From Ignavibacteria bacterium (GTDB taxonomy: Bacteria; Bacteroidota; Ignavibacteria; Kapaibacteriales; UBA4661): 64,000 bases of DNA. The stretch's first letter is position 1. The number at the start of each line of letters is the position of its first letter. The position numbers and the translations under genes are program-made. Below, in pieces: positions 52,759 through 61,723 of this stretch. The notes under the pieces are model-generated. The model saw only the letters and a program-made list of their open reading frames with translations, was not told where the DNA came from and made no database searches. The DNA is taken from contig JACVZY010000001.1 in NCBI GenBank assembly GCA_014654705.1, forward strand, positions 1-64,000. Direction: 5' to 3'.

Positions 52759-52816
52759 CGGAACGCGGATGCTATTGAAAACCATATTCCCAAAAATTCG
52801 GAGAATCCGCGTTCCG
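52759..52816. repeat. Inverted-repeat element, 12-bp arms with 34-nt loop
   Basis: CGGAACGCGGAT (52759-52770) is perfectly complementary to ATCCGCGTTCCG (52805-52816). It fills the gap between the fasciclin gene and the Rrf2 start on the minus strand. No U-tract follows, so it is either an RNA structure in the Rrf2 leader, a factor-dependent terminator, or a copy of a genomic palindrome family. Confidence 0.75.
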
Positions 52817-52854
52817 CCTAAAAACGACCCGACCGGGTATCCTATTATTCTGAT

Positions 52855-53403
52855 TTACTTTGCCAGCACAACAGCATCCACAACGTGGATAATACCGTTA
52901 GAAGCTCTGATGGAAGCAATTACCTTGGCATCGTCAAGGTACATCGCGCCATCTTTTTTGGTAATTTTTGCCGATTTGCCGTCGAACATCGTCAGCGTTT
53001 GTCCGTCAGTGAAAAAATCCACATCGAGAGCTGAGGTCATAACGTGGTGATACAAGATGTCCGCCAATTTGCCTTTGTTTTCCGGCTTCAAAAGAGTTTC
53101 GACCGTGCCTGCTGGAAGCTTGTCAAAAGCGGCATTAGTTGGTGCAAAAACGGTAAATGGTCCGGCATTCGACATGGACGTAACTAAATCTGCTGCTTTC
53201 AGCGCTGTCACCAAGGTCGAATGGTCTTTCGAGCCGACCGCAACCTTCACGATGTCTTTCATGGATTCATCGTCTTTTACTGCCTCCTGCCCCCCTGCCG
53301 GTTGCGTCTCACTTGCACCGTTTTGTGCGGCTTCATCCTGTTTGGCACATGCAACAGCAATCATCAGCAATGCCGCCGCGACGAGATATTTGAACGTATT
53401 CAT
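52855..53403 (-). CDS. Fasciclin-domain (FAS1) lipoprotein
   Basis: A 182-residue lipoprotein: signal peptide with lipobox IAVAC (Cys at 19), an acidic linker (AAQNGASETQPAGGQEAVKDDE), then a single FAS1 domain (about 45-182). FAS1 hallmarks are FTVFAPTNAAFDKLPAGTVETLL, ILYHHV and the end ASNGIIHVVDAVV. FAS1 proteins mediate surface adhesion or oligomerisation. In Bacteroidota relatives single FAS1 lipoproteins often sit with denitrification or NO-stress genes, as here, between RIC and an Rrf2 regulator; the reason is not established. Confidence 0.85.
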   Translation of the reverse strand: MNTFKYLVAAALLMIAVACAKQDEAAQNGASETQPAGGQEAVKDDESMKDIVKVAVGSKDHSTLVTALKAADLVTSMSNAGPFTVFAPTNAAFDKLPAGTVETLLKPENKGKLADILYHHVMTSALDVDFFTDGQTLTMFDGKSAKITKKDGAMYLDDAKVIASIRASNGIIHVVDAVVLAK

Positions 53404-53573
53404 AAAACAAAGAAATAAAAATGAGATAAAAAAGTTGTAACGAATTGTTCGCTATGAGAGATAGGCTGTTGAGCAAATTGTACATTGCGCACAATACCAC
53501 ACAAAGTACGCTTTAATCTTGAAATCATCCCCGCACTTCTTGGCTCTCTGCTCTGCAACCGCGTTACAAAAAA

Positions 53574-54338
53574 TTAGTAGGTGCTAAGGTTTGTAGCTGC
53601 TTGTGGGCTATTTCGCCACTGCTTTTCTTCCAGTTCTAATGCCATGGGGTGTAAGATATTATTTTCCAAGTGAATGTGTTTGTGTAAATCCTCCTCAAAT
53701 TCACGAAGTTCGGCATACGCAGCTTTGTAGGTGTTGCAGGCTGCGGGCGGGGGCGTGAAATTATGCGAAAGTTCACGGATGCACTGCATCGCCTCACCAA
53801 CGACTTCGTGCTCACGTTCCATCACCGTTATCGGCTGCAACGCCGTGCCGAAGTGGCTTTGTGCAGGTGCGAGACCGAAATCGCACGACATTTCGACGCG
53901 TTGAATGTGCGGAAACAACACGTGCTCTTCTTTCTGGAGGTGCTCGGTCAACTCCTCAGCGAGAGTATCAAACATTTGAGCTATGACACCATTTTCAGGG
54001 TACTCCGTGCCATGCCGCTCTGCCACTTTGTGAATGTGCTGCTGTATGATGGGAATAGCACGGCGCACGTAGGAATGGTGATGTTCAATAATGTAGCCGA
54101 TAAGCTGGTACGCTTTCATGGAACCAAAGTCCAATGCAGGCGGCGCAGCATCAAGGCGCGATAATTCTTCGGTGAGTGTGCCGACATCAATATTTTTTTC
54201 TTCGCACAATTTTGCCAGAGGCTCTTTACCTTTGCAGCAAAAATCAATGCCATAGCGCTCAAATACTGCTGCGGCACGAATATCGTTTTTTACAATCCGT
54301 GCGGGCGAAATTTCAGTGTCAATTTCTATGGCGTTCAT
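53574..54338 (-). CDS. RIC-family di-iron Fe-S cluster repair protein (ScdA/YtfE)
   Basis: A 254-residue protein. The N-terminal ScdA_N/DUF542 domain (EISPARIVKNDIRAAAVFERYGIDFCCKG) has the characteristic FCCKG. The hemerythrin-like domain supplies the di-iron histidines and carboxylates in IIEHHHSYVRRAIPI, ELTEHLQKEEHVLFPHIQ, MEREHEVVGEAM and EFEEDLHKHIHLENNILHP. RIC proteins repair clusters damaged by NO and may release or reduce NO. It lies 46 bp downstream of nosY, so it is probably in the nos transcript. NsrR-like Rrf2 genes at both ends of the set fit NO control. Confidence 0.92.
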   Translation of the reverse strand: MNAIEIDTEISPARIVKNDIRAAAVFERYGIDFCCKGKEPLAKLCEEKNIDVGTLTEELSRLDAAPPALDFGSMKAYQLIGYIIEHHHSYVRRAIPIIQQHIHKVAERHGTEYPENGVIAQMFDTLAEELTEHLQKEEHVLFPHIQRVEMSCDFGLAPAQSHFGTALQPITVMEREHEVVGEAMQCIRELSHNFTPPPAACNTYKAAYAELREFEEDLHKHIHLENNILHPMALELEEKQWRNSPQAATNLSTY

Positions 54339-54384
54339 TGCTTTTTCCTTTGATGATAATATTCGGTGAATTGTGAGTTATTTC

Positions 54385-55182
54385 TTAAAAATCTTTCTTC
54401 GCAAAAATTTTCATTCCCAGTCCAAATGGCGCGAGAATCCAGAATAGAAGAGCACTTGCCGCAGCGGACATACCCAGAGCAGTTCCGAAAAATTTCTCAA
54501 AGACTGCTCCTGTGTAGCCCATGAGCGCAGCCACATCAAACTTGAGCATTACCAGCGTCCGCGCCAAATCTATCGGATTCAAAATGCTCATTGCCAGCAC
54601 AGGCATTTCAAGCGGGTAGTCGCGGAACGTCCAGATGACTGCCAGCATAATTCCGTCATAAAGCGCTGCTGCCAGTAGCCACAGAAGTAAAGCGGCTCCC
54701 AGCCCAAAAGCGCGGTCATCGTAGCGCGTGGCAACCACCAGCGCAAGTGCCGTAAAAATAAGCGTCAGAGCCGTGCCGGAGGCAAGAAGCATCAGCACTA
54801 AGCCTGCATTTGTAACGGAATCCGCGCTCCCTATGCGTGCCAGAAGCGGCACTCCCACGCCCAGCAAATAGGCGGCGGTGAGCGGAAGTGCCAAGCCCAA
54901 ATACTGCCCCGCAAAAAGGCTGCCCCGCCGAAGCGGCTGCGAAAGCAAAAGCTCTGTAAAATCACGGTTGTTATAGACGGTCATTGTGCCGATAACGATG
55001 CTGACAAGCGGTATGAGCAAGAGCACAACATTAAGCAGGCTCGCCACAGCTTTCGAGGTATCCCCGCCAAAGCGCATCAAACCTTCGCTGGCAAGGAAGA
55101 AAAATGCCGTGTAACCAAGTATCCATCGGCTGCGGGCGGCACTGATGATGCCGTAGCGCGTGAGTTTAATAATCGTTTTCAT
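54385..55182 (-). CDS. nosY: NosY-type ABC permease
   Basis: A 265-residue ABC-2-type membrane protein with six helices (AVASLLNVVLLLIPLVSIVIGTM; QYLGLALPLTAAYLLGVGVPLL; LVLMLLASGTALTLIFTALALVV; LGAALLLWLLAAALYDGIML; MSAAASALLFWILAPFGLG). SRWILGYTAFFFLASEGL at the start and NNRDFTELLLSQPLRRGSLFAGQYLGL are typical NosY. With NosF it powers maturation of the CuZ centre of N2O reductase through NosD. The start overlaps the nosF stop (ATGA). Confidence 0.9.
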   Translation of the reverse strand: MKTIIKLTRYGIISAARSRWILGYTAFFFLASEGLMRFGGDTSKAVASLLNVVLLLIPLVSIVIGTMTVYNNRDFTELLLSQPLRRGSLFAGQYLGLALPLTAAYLLGVGVPLLARIGSADSVTNAGLVLMLLASGTALTLIFTALALVVATRYDDRAFGLGAALLLWLLAAALYDGIMLAVIWTFRDYPLEMPVLAMSILNPIDLARTLVMLKFDVAALMGYTGAVFEKFFGTALGMSAAASALLFWILAPFGLGMKIFAKKDF

Positions 55183-55925
55183 GCTGATAAATGCTGAGTT
55201 TTTGGAGATAGTGTTTGATTTTTTTCTTGCAAAAGCCTTGCAATTGCTCGTTCTAACGTATTTTCACCAGTACTGGCAAGCAGTTCGGCGCTTGCGCCCT
55301 GAAAATAGACGTTGCCCTCCAGCAGAAAGATAATCGTATCGGCGAGTTCGTGTACTTCGCTCATAATGTGCGACGTAAGCAACACAGTCCGTCCCGCATC
55401 ACGTTCCGCCAGTACGAGGTCTTTGAAGGTGCTTGCCGTTATCGGGTCAAGTCCGGCTGTTGGTTCGTCCAGCATGAGAATTTGCGGGTTGAACATAAAC
55501 GCCAGCACTGCATTCACTTTTTGTCGGGTGCCGCCGGACAAGGTTTTGAGATGTTTGTTGAGATGTGGTGCGAGGTCGAACATGGCGCATAATTCCTCCT
55601 CGCGTGAGCCGGGCGGATTTTCACGGATGTCGCGTATCATCGCTATCAGCTCTCGAGCCGTGAGATTGTCTTGAAACCGCGCTATCTGGGGCATATAACC
55701 GATGATATTGCGGTACTCCGCCCCACCCAATACCGATTCACCTTCAATGAACATCGCGCCGCTTTCGGGGCGCACCAAACCGAGAATTGTTTTCATCAAC
55801 GTCGTTTTGCCGGAACCGTTTGGTCCCAGCACTGCCGTCACGGAAGCAGCTTCAAATCTCAAGTTGATGCCGTTCAGTACGGTGTGTTCGCCAAAGCGCT
55901 TGGTGATATTTTGGAGTTCAATCAT
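55179..55925 (-). CDS. nosF: NosF-type ABC ATP-binding protein
   Basis: A 248-residue ATPase starting at the ATG at 55925; an upstream frame is ignored. Walker A is LGPNGSGKTTLMKTI, signature HLKTLSGGTRQKVN, Walker B LMLDEPTAGLDP and switch LLTSHIMSE. The early Q-loop region IIGYMPQIARFQDNLTARELI resembles NosF. It energises the NosDFY machine. The short C-terminal extension (LLQEKNQTLSPKTQHLSA) is unusual. It lies 67 bp below nosD and overlaps nosY. Confidence 0.92.
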   Translation of the reverse strand: MIELQNITKRFGEHTVLNGINLRFEAASVTAVLGPNGSGKTTLMKTILGLVRPESGAMFIEGESVLGGAEYRNIIGYMPQIARFQDNLTARELIAMIRDIRENPPGSREEELCAMFDLAPHLNKHLKTLSGGTRQKVNAVLAFMFNPQILMLDEPTAGLDPITASTFKDLVLAERDAGRTVLLTSHIMSEVHELADTIIFLLEGNVYFQGASAELLASTGENTLERAIARLLQEKNQTLSPKTQHLSA

Positions 55926-55992
55926 GGTTTTGTGTCTCTTTACGTTTGTCGCCAATTCTTGACGCGGATTGCAGAGGATTATATCCATTGCA

Positions 55993-57330
55993 CTAATTTT
56001 TTCGTATCGCAGTTTGTACTTTGGTCGTGCCAATTTCAAAAGGCTTCATGCTTGGCGCAATGTCCACCAGTGCTTCCGGGGTCATGGAAGGAATAACACG
56101 CTCGGCAACGTCCAGCATATTCACAAGGAGGCTGTGCATCAGCACCAACGCGGGTTGCTGCTCTTCTACCAGCACCGAAAAGAGGCGCACGGGGCGAAAC
56201 GGCACATCACCAAGCCCGTTGCGGTCGAGGTCGTAGCCCTCGTAGCGGCTCCAGTAATTGTGGATAAAGCGATTTTCACTGCCGAAACTATTGGTCGTTA
56301 CATCGAAAGAATTGCCGATAACGTTATTAAAACGGAAAACGTTATCGGTCGAACTGCCCAGCATTTTCAACGCCCAGCCGTTTTCCCGAAACTCGTTGTG
56401 CTCAATTTTTGTGCGGTTCACACCTTCTGCATACAAGCCGACGGTGTTTTTGATAAAATGATTGCCAGCCATGTAGCTGTCCGTTATGTCCTTGAACAGC
56501 ACTCCGTAGGCGGCTGCGCCCCAGTTATGCAAAAAACGATTGTCCGTCATGCGCACAAAGCGCGAGTACATCACCGCTACACCCGAACCGTTATTGCGAA
56601 AGGTGTTGCCCTCGTAGGCGCAGGAATCCGAAAACATAAAGTGCAACCCATAGCGCATATTTCCTTCACTCGTGTTGCCGCGCACAAGAGCATGACGATT
56701 AAATTCCAAATAAATGCCGTCGCGGTGTCCTTGCACGTCGTTGCTCTCAACGCTGATATTATCGCATCTCCAGAGGTGAATACCATTGCCGGAGGACGAT
56801 TCATTACCTTTGGTGGCGCGAAGAACATTCTCCACAATGCGACAATTTGCAGAAGTGGCAAGGTATAAACCGAAAAGAGCGTTGTCAATGTGGAGATTTT
56901 CAAATGTGCAATGCTGTGCGCCCTCTACGCGAATGGCAGCGTTGTCGTTCATGTAACTGATAGGTACATTGCGCAGAGCCAAACCCCGCATCGTAACGCC
57001 GCTTGCACGAACAAAAACAATCGATGAACCTTTCAGCGTGGCATCAATCACCGCTTTGTGTTCGTCTCCCGCAGCAGCGATGAGTACAAGCGGCTTTCGG
57101 ATAACAATATCGTGTTCCGCATACACTCCCGCGTGCAGACGCAGCGTGTCGCCCGCCTGCGCTACCAAGACTGCACGCGCAATAACACCACCATTGGGAG
57201 ACGGGTACAGGTCGTGCGTCCGAGCAACAACACCAGCAAAAGCGGGCATTGCATATACCATGCAAAGAAGCATTGCTGATAGAAGCATCGTTGCTACACG
57301 AGGTGCAATATGACAGAAATGAGTTTTCAT
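55993..57330 (-). CDS. nosD: NosD, periplasmic beta-helix copper chaperone component
   Basis: A 445-residue exported protein with a signal peptide (LLSAMLLCMVYAMPAFAGVV). The mature part is a right-handed parallel beta-helix of CASH/NosD repeats: NGIHLWRCDNISVESNDVQGHRD, NRHALVRGNTSEGNMRYG, NRFLHNWGAAAYGVLF, HNEFRENGWALKML. It ends in NRFIHNYWSRYEGYDLDRNGLGD, the NosD signature. NosD receives copper from NosL and hands it to apo-NosZ, driven by NosFY. The ATG at 57330 places the signal peptide correctly. It ends 67 bp before nosF. Confidence 0.92.
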   Translation of the reverse strand: MKTHFCHIAPRVATMLLSAMLLCMVYAMPAFAGVVARTHDLYPSPNGGVIARAVLVAQAGDTLRLHAGVYAEHDIVIRKPLVLIAAAGDEHKAVIDATLKGSSIVFVRASGVTMRGLALRNVPISYMNDNAAIRVEGAQHCTFENLHIDNALFGLYLATSANCRIVENVLRATKGNESSSGNGIHLWRCDNISVESNDVQGHRDGIYLEFNRHALVRGNTSEGNMRYGLHFMFSDSCAYEGNTFRNNGSGVAVMYSRFVRMTDNRFLHNWGAAAYGVLFKDITDSYMAGNHFIKNTVGLYAEGVNRTKIEHNEFRENGWALKMLGSSTDNVFRFNNVIGNSFDVTTNSFGSENRFIHNYWSRYEGYDLDRNGLGDVPFRPVRLFSVLVEEQQPALVLMHSLLVNMLDVAERVIPSMTPEALVDIAPSMKPFEIGTTKVQTAIRKN

Positions 57331-57350
57331 TGTTGTTACGATTGTATGTT

Positions 57351-58442
57351 TTACGGTTTTGTTTCCGTACTCCACTCTTTTGCGACGAGGAGGCGAACAC
57401 CATCCCAGTATAATTCTTTGCCCGCATATTGCTGCTCTGCGGCTCGGACGGCTTTATTATTAGCAAAGGCAGCGATGTTGAGACTCATGGGGCTTTGGAA
57501 TTTTGGACTTTGCAAGAAAAAGGACTTTTGCGCGTTCAGAAACGTACCTGCGTTGTCGTAATCCATCACCCACAGCGAGTGTACATCAGCTTTTGCGACA
57601 GTGCCGTCATTCAAAAAACCCGCCATACACTCGATTGCATCGAACTTGTATGCCTTGCCCTTTGTGGTCAGCAATTCAGCAGCGAAGCGTTTATCGGCAA
57701 TGTTCATTTTGCAATGTGCACATTCGGTTTTGCCCCAGTCTATCGCCTCCGGTGCAGGCTCACACGATGTGAGTACGGATGCACTCAAGAGAATACCCAC
57801 AAGAAAGCCGACAATTGTACCTGTCTGCCCTGCATTTATCGCAGTCGGCACTGACGTTTTTTCGGATATTTTTGCTCCGGGACGGCTCAGGAACCATGCT
57901 GCAAACCCCATCAGAATCGAGATTCCGGCAATATAACCCGCCACATCGGGATAGGAATGAGCGGTAAAATTAAGCAACTGCTTTGAGCCGAGCAGCGGCG
58001 GCTGATACGACATTCCGGGAATTACAATGGCAGCGTGCTGGTCAAGATTGTGCCCGTAATCATATTCCCACAGGTAAAAGTCTATTATGCCCACAACTCC
58101 CAGCACCACGAACAGCCCCGACCACGCAAGCGCCATCCAGCGCCGTCCCAGCAAGGATGCAAGCAACCCCAGCGCAATCATCACGCCGATAATGGGCGGC
58201 ATATAGCGCAATTCAGGAATTGAGTCAGGTTCGATGCGCTTCATACCGATATAGTGATTCAGCCCGTTGATGTTCGTGAGGTCGTTTTCTTCCCGACCGA
58301 CAACGGTGTTAATGTAAATTTTCATTCCCAAGCCTTCGGGGTACTGCGGCGCATCCAGCGAAATGCTCCACATCGGCAGAAAATACATTCCGACGAGCAG
58401 TACCGATGCGAATGCGAGCAGGATACGTGAAAGCGGTTTCAT
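57351..58442 (-). CDS. nosL: Membrane protein fused to a NosL copper chaperone
   Basis: A 363-residue fusion from the ATG at 58442. Residues 1-226 form a membrane module with about five helices (RILLAFASVLLVGMYFLPMW; IIGVMIALGLLASLL; SGLFVVLGVVGIIDFYL; DVAGYIAGISILMGFAAWFL; TGTIVGFLVGILLSASVL). From C227, in a lipobox-like SVLTSC, a NosL domain follows: TECAHCKMNIADKRFAAELL and YKFDAIECMAGFL, with Cu(I) ligands C241/C244 and M246. NosL normally is a separate lipoprotein that gives Cu(I) to NosD. Here the anchor is the preceding module, whose own function is not known. AAAGGA precedes the ATG. It lies between nosZ and nosD. Confidence 0.9.
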   Translation of the reverse strand: MKPLSRILLAFASVLLVGMYFLPMWSISLDAPQYPEGLGMKIYINTVVGREENDLTNINGLNHYIGMKRIEPDSIPELRYMPPIIGVMIALGLLASLLGRRWMALAWSGLFVVLGVVGIIDFYLWEYDYGHNLDQHAAIVIPGMSYQPPLLGSKQLLNFTAHSYPDVAGYIAGISILMGFAAWFLSRPGAKISEKTSVPTAINAGQTGTIVGFLVGILLSASVLTSCEPAPEAIDWGKTECAHCKMNIADKRFAAELLTTKGKAYKFDAIECMAGFLNDGTVAKADVHSLWVMDYDNAGTFLNAQKSFFLQSPKFQSPMSLNIAAFANNKAVRAAEQQYAGKELYWDGVRLLVAKEWSTETKP

Positions 58443-58522
58443 GGTTGTTTCCTTTGGAAAATTATTGTCTAACACAGGTGGAGCACACATTTGAAGTGAA
58501 CTCCACCTCGTTAGAACATGAT

Positions 58523-60514
58523 CTACTGTTGTTTAGTCCCTTTTGCACCGTTAGAACTGATTTCTACTTTGGCATTCGCTGCTGAAACTCTGATATAGCC
58601 TTGCATTTCTTGATGCAGTGCCGAGCAGAAATCCGTGCAATACATCGTTACGACACCGGGCTTTTTGGGAATCCATTTAAGAGTTTGCGTTTCGCCCGGC
58701 ATGATAAGCAATTCGGCATTTTCATTGTGGCGAACAGCGAAGCCGTGCGGTACGTCCCAGTCTTGCTCCAAGTTGGTAACGTGGAAATAGACTTCATCAC
58801 CGACTTTTACGCCTTCGATGTTGTCAGGCTTGAAGTGCGAACGAATAGCGGTCATATAAACGTGGACAACGTTACCTTTACGCTCCACGCGGCTTTCTTT
58901 TTCGCCAAGCGTAACGTAGGGGTGTTTATTTTCCAGCAATTTGAAGGTTTTCACAGACTTTGGTTTGATGAGGTCTGCGGGACACATCTGCGCGTAGTGC
59001 GGCTCGCCGATGGTCGGGAAATCCAGCAGGAGTTTCATTTTTTCGCCTGTGATGTCGTAGAGCTGTGCTGATTGCGTCAGTTCGGGACCTGTCGGCAAAT
59101 AACGGTCTTTCGTGATTTTGTTCATTGCCACAAGGTATTTACCCCAAGGCTTTTTGCTATCGCCGCCTGTGACGACGAGGTGTCCAACTGAATAGTACGT
59201 TGGTGCACGGTCAATAACTTTCAACTCTTTCACGTTCCATTTCACCACTTCGGACGATACAAACATGGACGTATAAGCATTACCATCGGCATCAAACTCG
59301 GTGTGAAGAGGTCCCAAGCCCGGTTTTTCAACCTCGCCGTGCAATGCGGCTTTGTAGTTCAGCACTGGGATTCCGGCAATATCACCTTCGAAACTCTTGT
59401 CAGCTATAGCTTTTTGGATTTTCGAGAATGAAAACACAGGGATGACAGTCGAAAGTTTACCACCACCGACGATGTACTCGCCGCTTGGGTCAACGTCGCA
59501 TCCGTGTGGAGATTTCGGCGTGGGCATGAAGTAAACCAAGCCCGGGCATTCTGCGGGATTGAGCGTCATCACGTCTTCCAGCATTTCCGACTTGCCGGTA
59601 TGCGTGGATTCGTCGTAGGTGTTGTGCATATAGGGAGCTTTGACTTTATGCGCTTTGCCCTGAGCCAAGTATTCTTCAGCTTTTTTCCAGTTCACTGCAG
59701 CGATATAGTCTTTGTCTTTTTGGCTCGCATTCACCTCAAGCATTGTATTTGCTTGCTCGCTGTTATAGCAGGTGAAGAAGAACCAGCCGTCGGATACGCC
59801 TTTGCCGGAGTGCGAAAGGTCGTAGTTGAATCCAGGCATGAGAATTTGGAATTTAATGCCCATGTTGCCAGAAGTCTTATCCACCGCAATAAAGCTCAGT
59901 GCGCCTTTGAAATTATCTTTGTACGATGAAATTGCAACGTCGCCATTCTCAAAGGTGTACGGCTCGCTGAAGCGCGTAGCAGCAACCGTGTACTCAGTGT
60001 TTGGCGTGATAAATGGCGAAGCGTGATTCCCGGCAGTGTTCGGAATTTCAATCACTTCAGCAGTGCGGAAAGTACGCAAGTCAATGCGAGCAATGCGCGG
60101 CGTGTTATTGCCGTTCACAAAGAGCCAGCGCCCATCGGGTACGCCATCGGTTTGCGAAAGTTGTAAGTGGTGCGAATCATCCCACGGAACCATACCGTTG
60201 CTGGTGTTCAGCATCGGCTTTGTTTCTTCGGAATAGCCCCAACCTTTTTCTGGGTCTTGCGAAAAAACGGGAATCACGCGCAGCAAGCGTCCACTCGGAA
60301 TGCCATACACACCTATTTGCCCGCTAAAGCCGCCGGAAGTGAATAAGTAGTTTTCATCATACTTGCCGGGCGCAACGTACGTTTTCTTTGCTGCATCCGA
60401 ACCGTCCGCCGTTGAATTTTTTGCTGACGGGCAAGCAGTAATCATCACGACCATTGAGCCAATCCCCAGTGCCGCCAATGCGGTGAGAATTTTCGTTTTT
60501 ATCGTGGTCTTCAT
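58523..60514 (-). CDS. nosZ: Nitrous oxide reductase NosZ (clade II, Sec-exported)
   Basis: A 663-residue copper enzyme reducing N2O to N2. The N-terminus is a Sec-type signal with lipobox-like MITAC and no twin arginine, as in clade II enzymes. The propeller supplies CuZ histidines, among them DDSHHLQLS, PNTAGNHASPF, KSPHGCDVDP, LGPLHTEFD and GEPHYAQM. The C-terminal cupredoxin carries CuA ligands C626, C630, H634 and M637 (CTDFCSALHQEM) plus the histidine of VPHGFAV. AGGAGG lies six nt before the ATG. It follows a cytochrome c gene and precedes the nosL fusion. Confidence 0.96.
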   Translation of the reverse strand: MKTTIKTKILTALAALGIGSMVVMITACPSAKNSTADGSDAAKKTYVAPGKYDENYLFTSGGFSGQIGVYGIPSGRLLRVIPVFSQDPEKGWGYSEETKPMLNTSNGMVPWDDSHHLQLSQTDGVPDGRWLFVNGNNTPRIARIDLRTFRTAEVIEIPNTAGNHASPFITPNTEYTVAATRFSEPYTFENGDVAISSYKDNFKGALSFIAVDKTSGNMGIKFQILMPGFNYDLSHSGKGVSDGWFFFTCYNSEQANTMLEVNASQKDKDYIAAVNWKKAEEYLAQGKAHKVKAPYMHNTYDESTHTGKSEMLEDVMTLNPAECPGLVYFMPTPKSPHGCDVDPSGEYIVGGGKLSTVIPVFSFSKIQKAIADKSFEGDIAGIPVLNYKAALHGEVEKPGLGPLHTEFDADGNAYTSMFVSSEVVKWNVKELKVIDRAPTYYSVGHLVVTGGDSKKPWGKYLVAMNKITKDRYLPTGPELTQSAQLYDITGEKMKLLLDFPTIGEPHYAQMCPADLIKPKSVKTFKLLENKHPYVTLGEKESRVERKGNVVHVYMTAIRSHFKPDNIEGVKVGDEVYFHVTNLEQDWDVPHGFAVRHNENAELLIMPGETQTLKWIPKKPGVVTMYCTDFCSALHQEMQGYIRVSAANAKVEISSNGAKGTKQQ

Positions 60515-60520
60515 TGGAAT

Positions 60521-60526
60521 CCTCCT
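60521..60526 (-). promoter_or_regulatory. Perfect Shine-Dalgarno of nosZ
   Basis: AGGAGG on the minus strand, six nt before the nosZ ATG. It is the strongest ribosome-binding site in the window and suits high expression. Confidence 0.7.
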
Positions 60527-60568
60527 AGAAATGAGTAAAAAAATGGAAAAACAGAAAAGTAAAGAGAG

Positions 60569-61063
60569 TTATTTCTTTTTATCAGCCACTTCGCGCAGGT
60601 GCTCGACGACTGCACGGGCATCTTTTTCATCCACCTGCATATTGGGCATTTTCATCAAATAGGTTTGCAGCATACAACGCACGGTATCGTCTTTTTCAAT
60701 CATCGTTTCGGTGTCCAGAATCATGTTCATCACGTACTCCGGTGTGCGGCGCTTTGTTACTTCCCCAAGCGCAGGACCAACATAGCGTTCATCGTATTTG
60801 TGGCAGCCCGTACACGTCACGTCAAAAACCTTACCACCCTGCTTGGAGAGCGCGGGGTCAATCGTTGCGCCCAATTTCACCTCTTTCACTTTGTAGTATT
60901 CGGGCTTTTGCTTTACCACTTCTTCTTTCGTCGCGTCCGATTTTGCTCCCTCGCCGTCTTTAGCACACGAGGTGAGAAGGTTCGCGGTTGTTAGTCCCAT
61001 TCCCAACCAGACAAGCAAACAAAAGCCTGTAAGAACGGTGTTTTGTAATCGGTTCGTTTTCAT
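60569..61063 (-). CDS. Monoheme cytochrome c lipoprotein of the nos cluster
   Basis: A 164-residue protein: signal peptide with lipobox LLTSC (Cys at 33), acidic linker, then a cytochrome c domain with heme motif CTGCH (C84, C87, H88) and a probable axial Met in MKMPNM (about residue 139). DVTCTGCHKYDERYVGPALGEVTKRR is typical of cytochromes encoded immediately upstream of clade II nosZ, where they are thought to pass electrons to the reductase. It is first in the transcript (GGAG eight nt before the ATG). nosZ begins 54 bp downstream. Confidence 0.9.
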   Translation of the reverse strand: MKTNRLQNTVLTGFCLLVWLGMGLTTANLLTSCAKDGEGAKSDATKEEVVKQKPEYYKVKEVKLGATIDPALSKQGGKVFDVTCTGCHKYDERYVGPALGEVTKRRTPEYVMNMILDTETMIEKDDTVRCMLQTYLMKMPNMQVDEKDARAVVEHLREVADKKK

Positions 61064-61129
61064 AACTTCTACTCCAAAAAAACAAATAGATGATTAGATA
61101 GTATTTTATCGCTTATTATTTCAAAAAAA

Positions 61130-61591
61130 TTACGTTGCCTTCATTTCAATCATACCCAACCTTGTTAGTCCTTTACTAACATTGACTGCCACTTCTTCAA
61201 GGTTCGTCTGCTGAAACATTTTCTGCAATCGTACTCGCTCCACAGCCCAGTGATTGTGCATCGGGCACGGCTTTTCGTTGCCGCAACCCGGAAACTTCAA
61301 AATACATTCGGTGGTAAACATCTCCACACCATCAATGGCAGCAATCACATCAAGCACCGTCATCGTATTCGCCGTGCGAGCAAGAGCCACACCACCCTTT
61401 GCGCTTCGCTGCGTGAGCAGTAAACCTTTTTCCGCAAGTGTTTGAATGATTTTCTTCAAGAACTGAAACGGAATACCAAGCGCTTGTGCGATTTCGGCGA
61501 CGGGCGTGTAGGGCTTGCCCCCTCTCTCTCCGCTTTGCTGCGCAAGATAAATCGTCGCTTGAATTGCGTATATGCAGGCTTTTGAAAACAT
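61130..61591 (-). CDS. Rrf2-family (NsrR-like) regulator, second copy
   Basis: A 153-residue Rrf2 protein upstream of the nos genes. SKACIYAIQATIYLAQQ, GIPFQFLKKIIQTLAEKGLL and RSAKGGVALART give the DNA-binding part. The cysteine cluster CILKFPGCGNEKPCPMHNHW matches the Fe-S pattern of the other Rrf2 protein at 52290. It probably senses NO or redox state and controls the cytochrome c-nosZ operon that starts 66 bp downstream. The two regulators are clearly paralogous but not close copies. Confidence 0.87.
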   Translation of the reverse strand: MFSKACIYAIQATIYLAQQSGERGGKPYTPVAEIAQALGIPFQFLKKIIQTLAEKGLLLTQRSAKGGVALARTANTMTVLDVIAAIDGVEMFTTECILKFPGCGNEKPCPMHNHWAVERVRLQKMFQQTNLEEVAVNVSKGLTRLGMIEMKAT

Positions 61592-61723
61592 ATATTAAAG
61601 ACAATATACTCTTTTATATCAAAAATAAACCCTTGCGTACTATTGTGCAAGAAAAATCTGCATTGCGGCATCAATTATTTTGAATAGCGTTACGTGTTGA
61701 TGACAACCAAGGGCGAATAGAAT

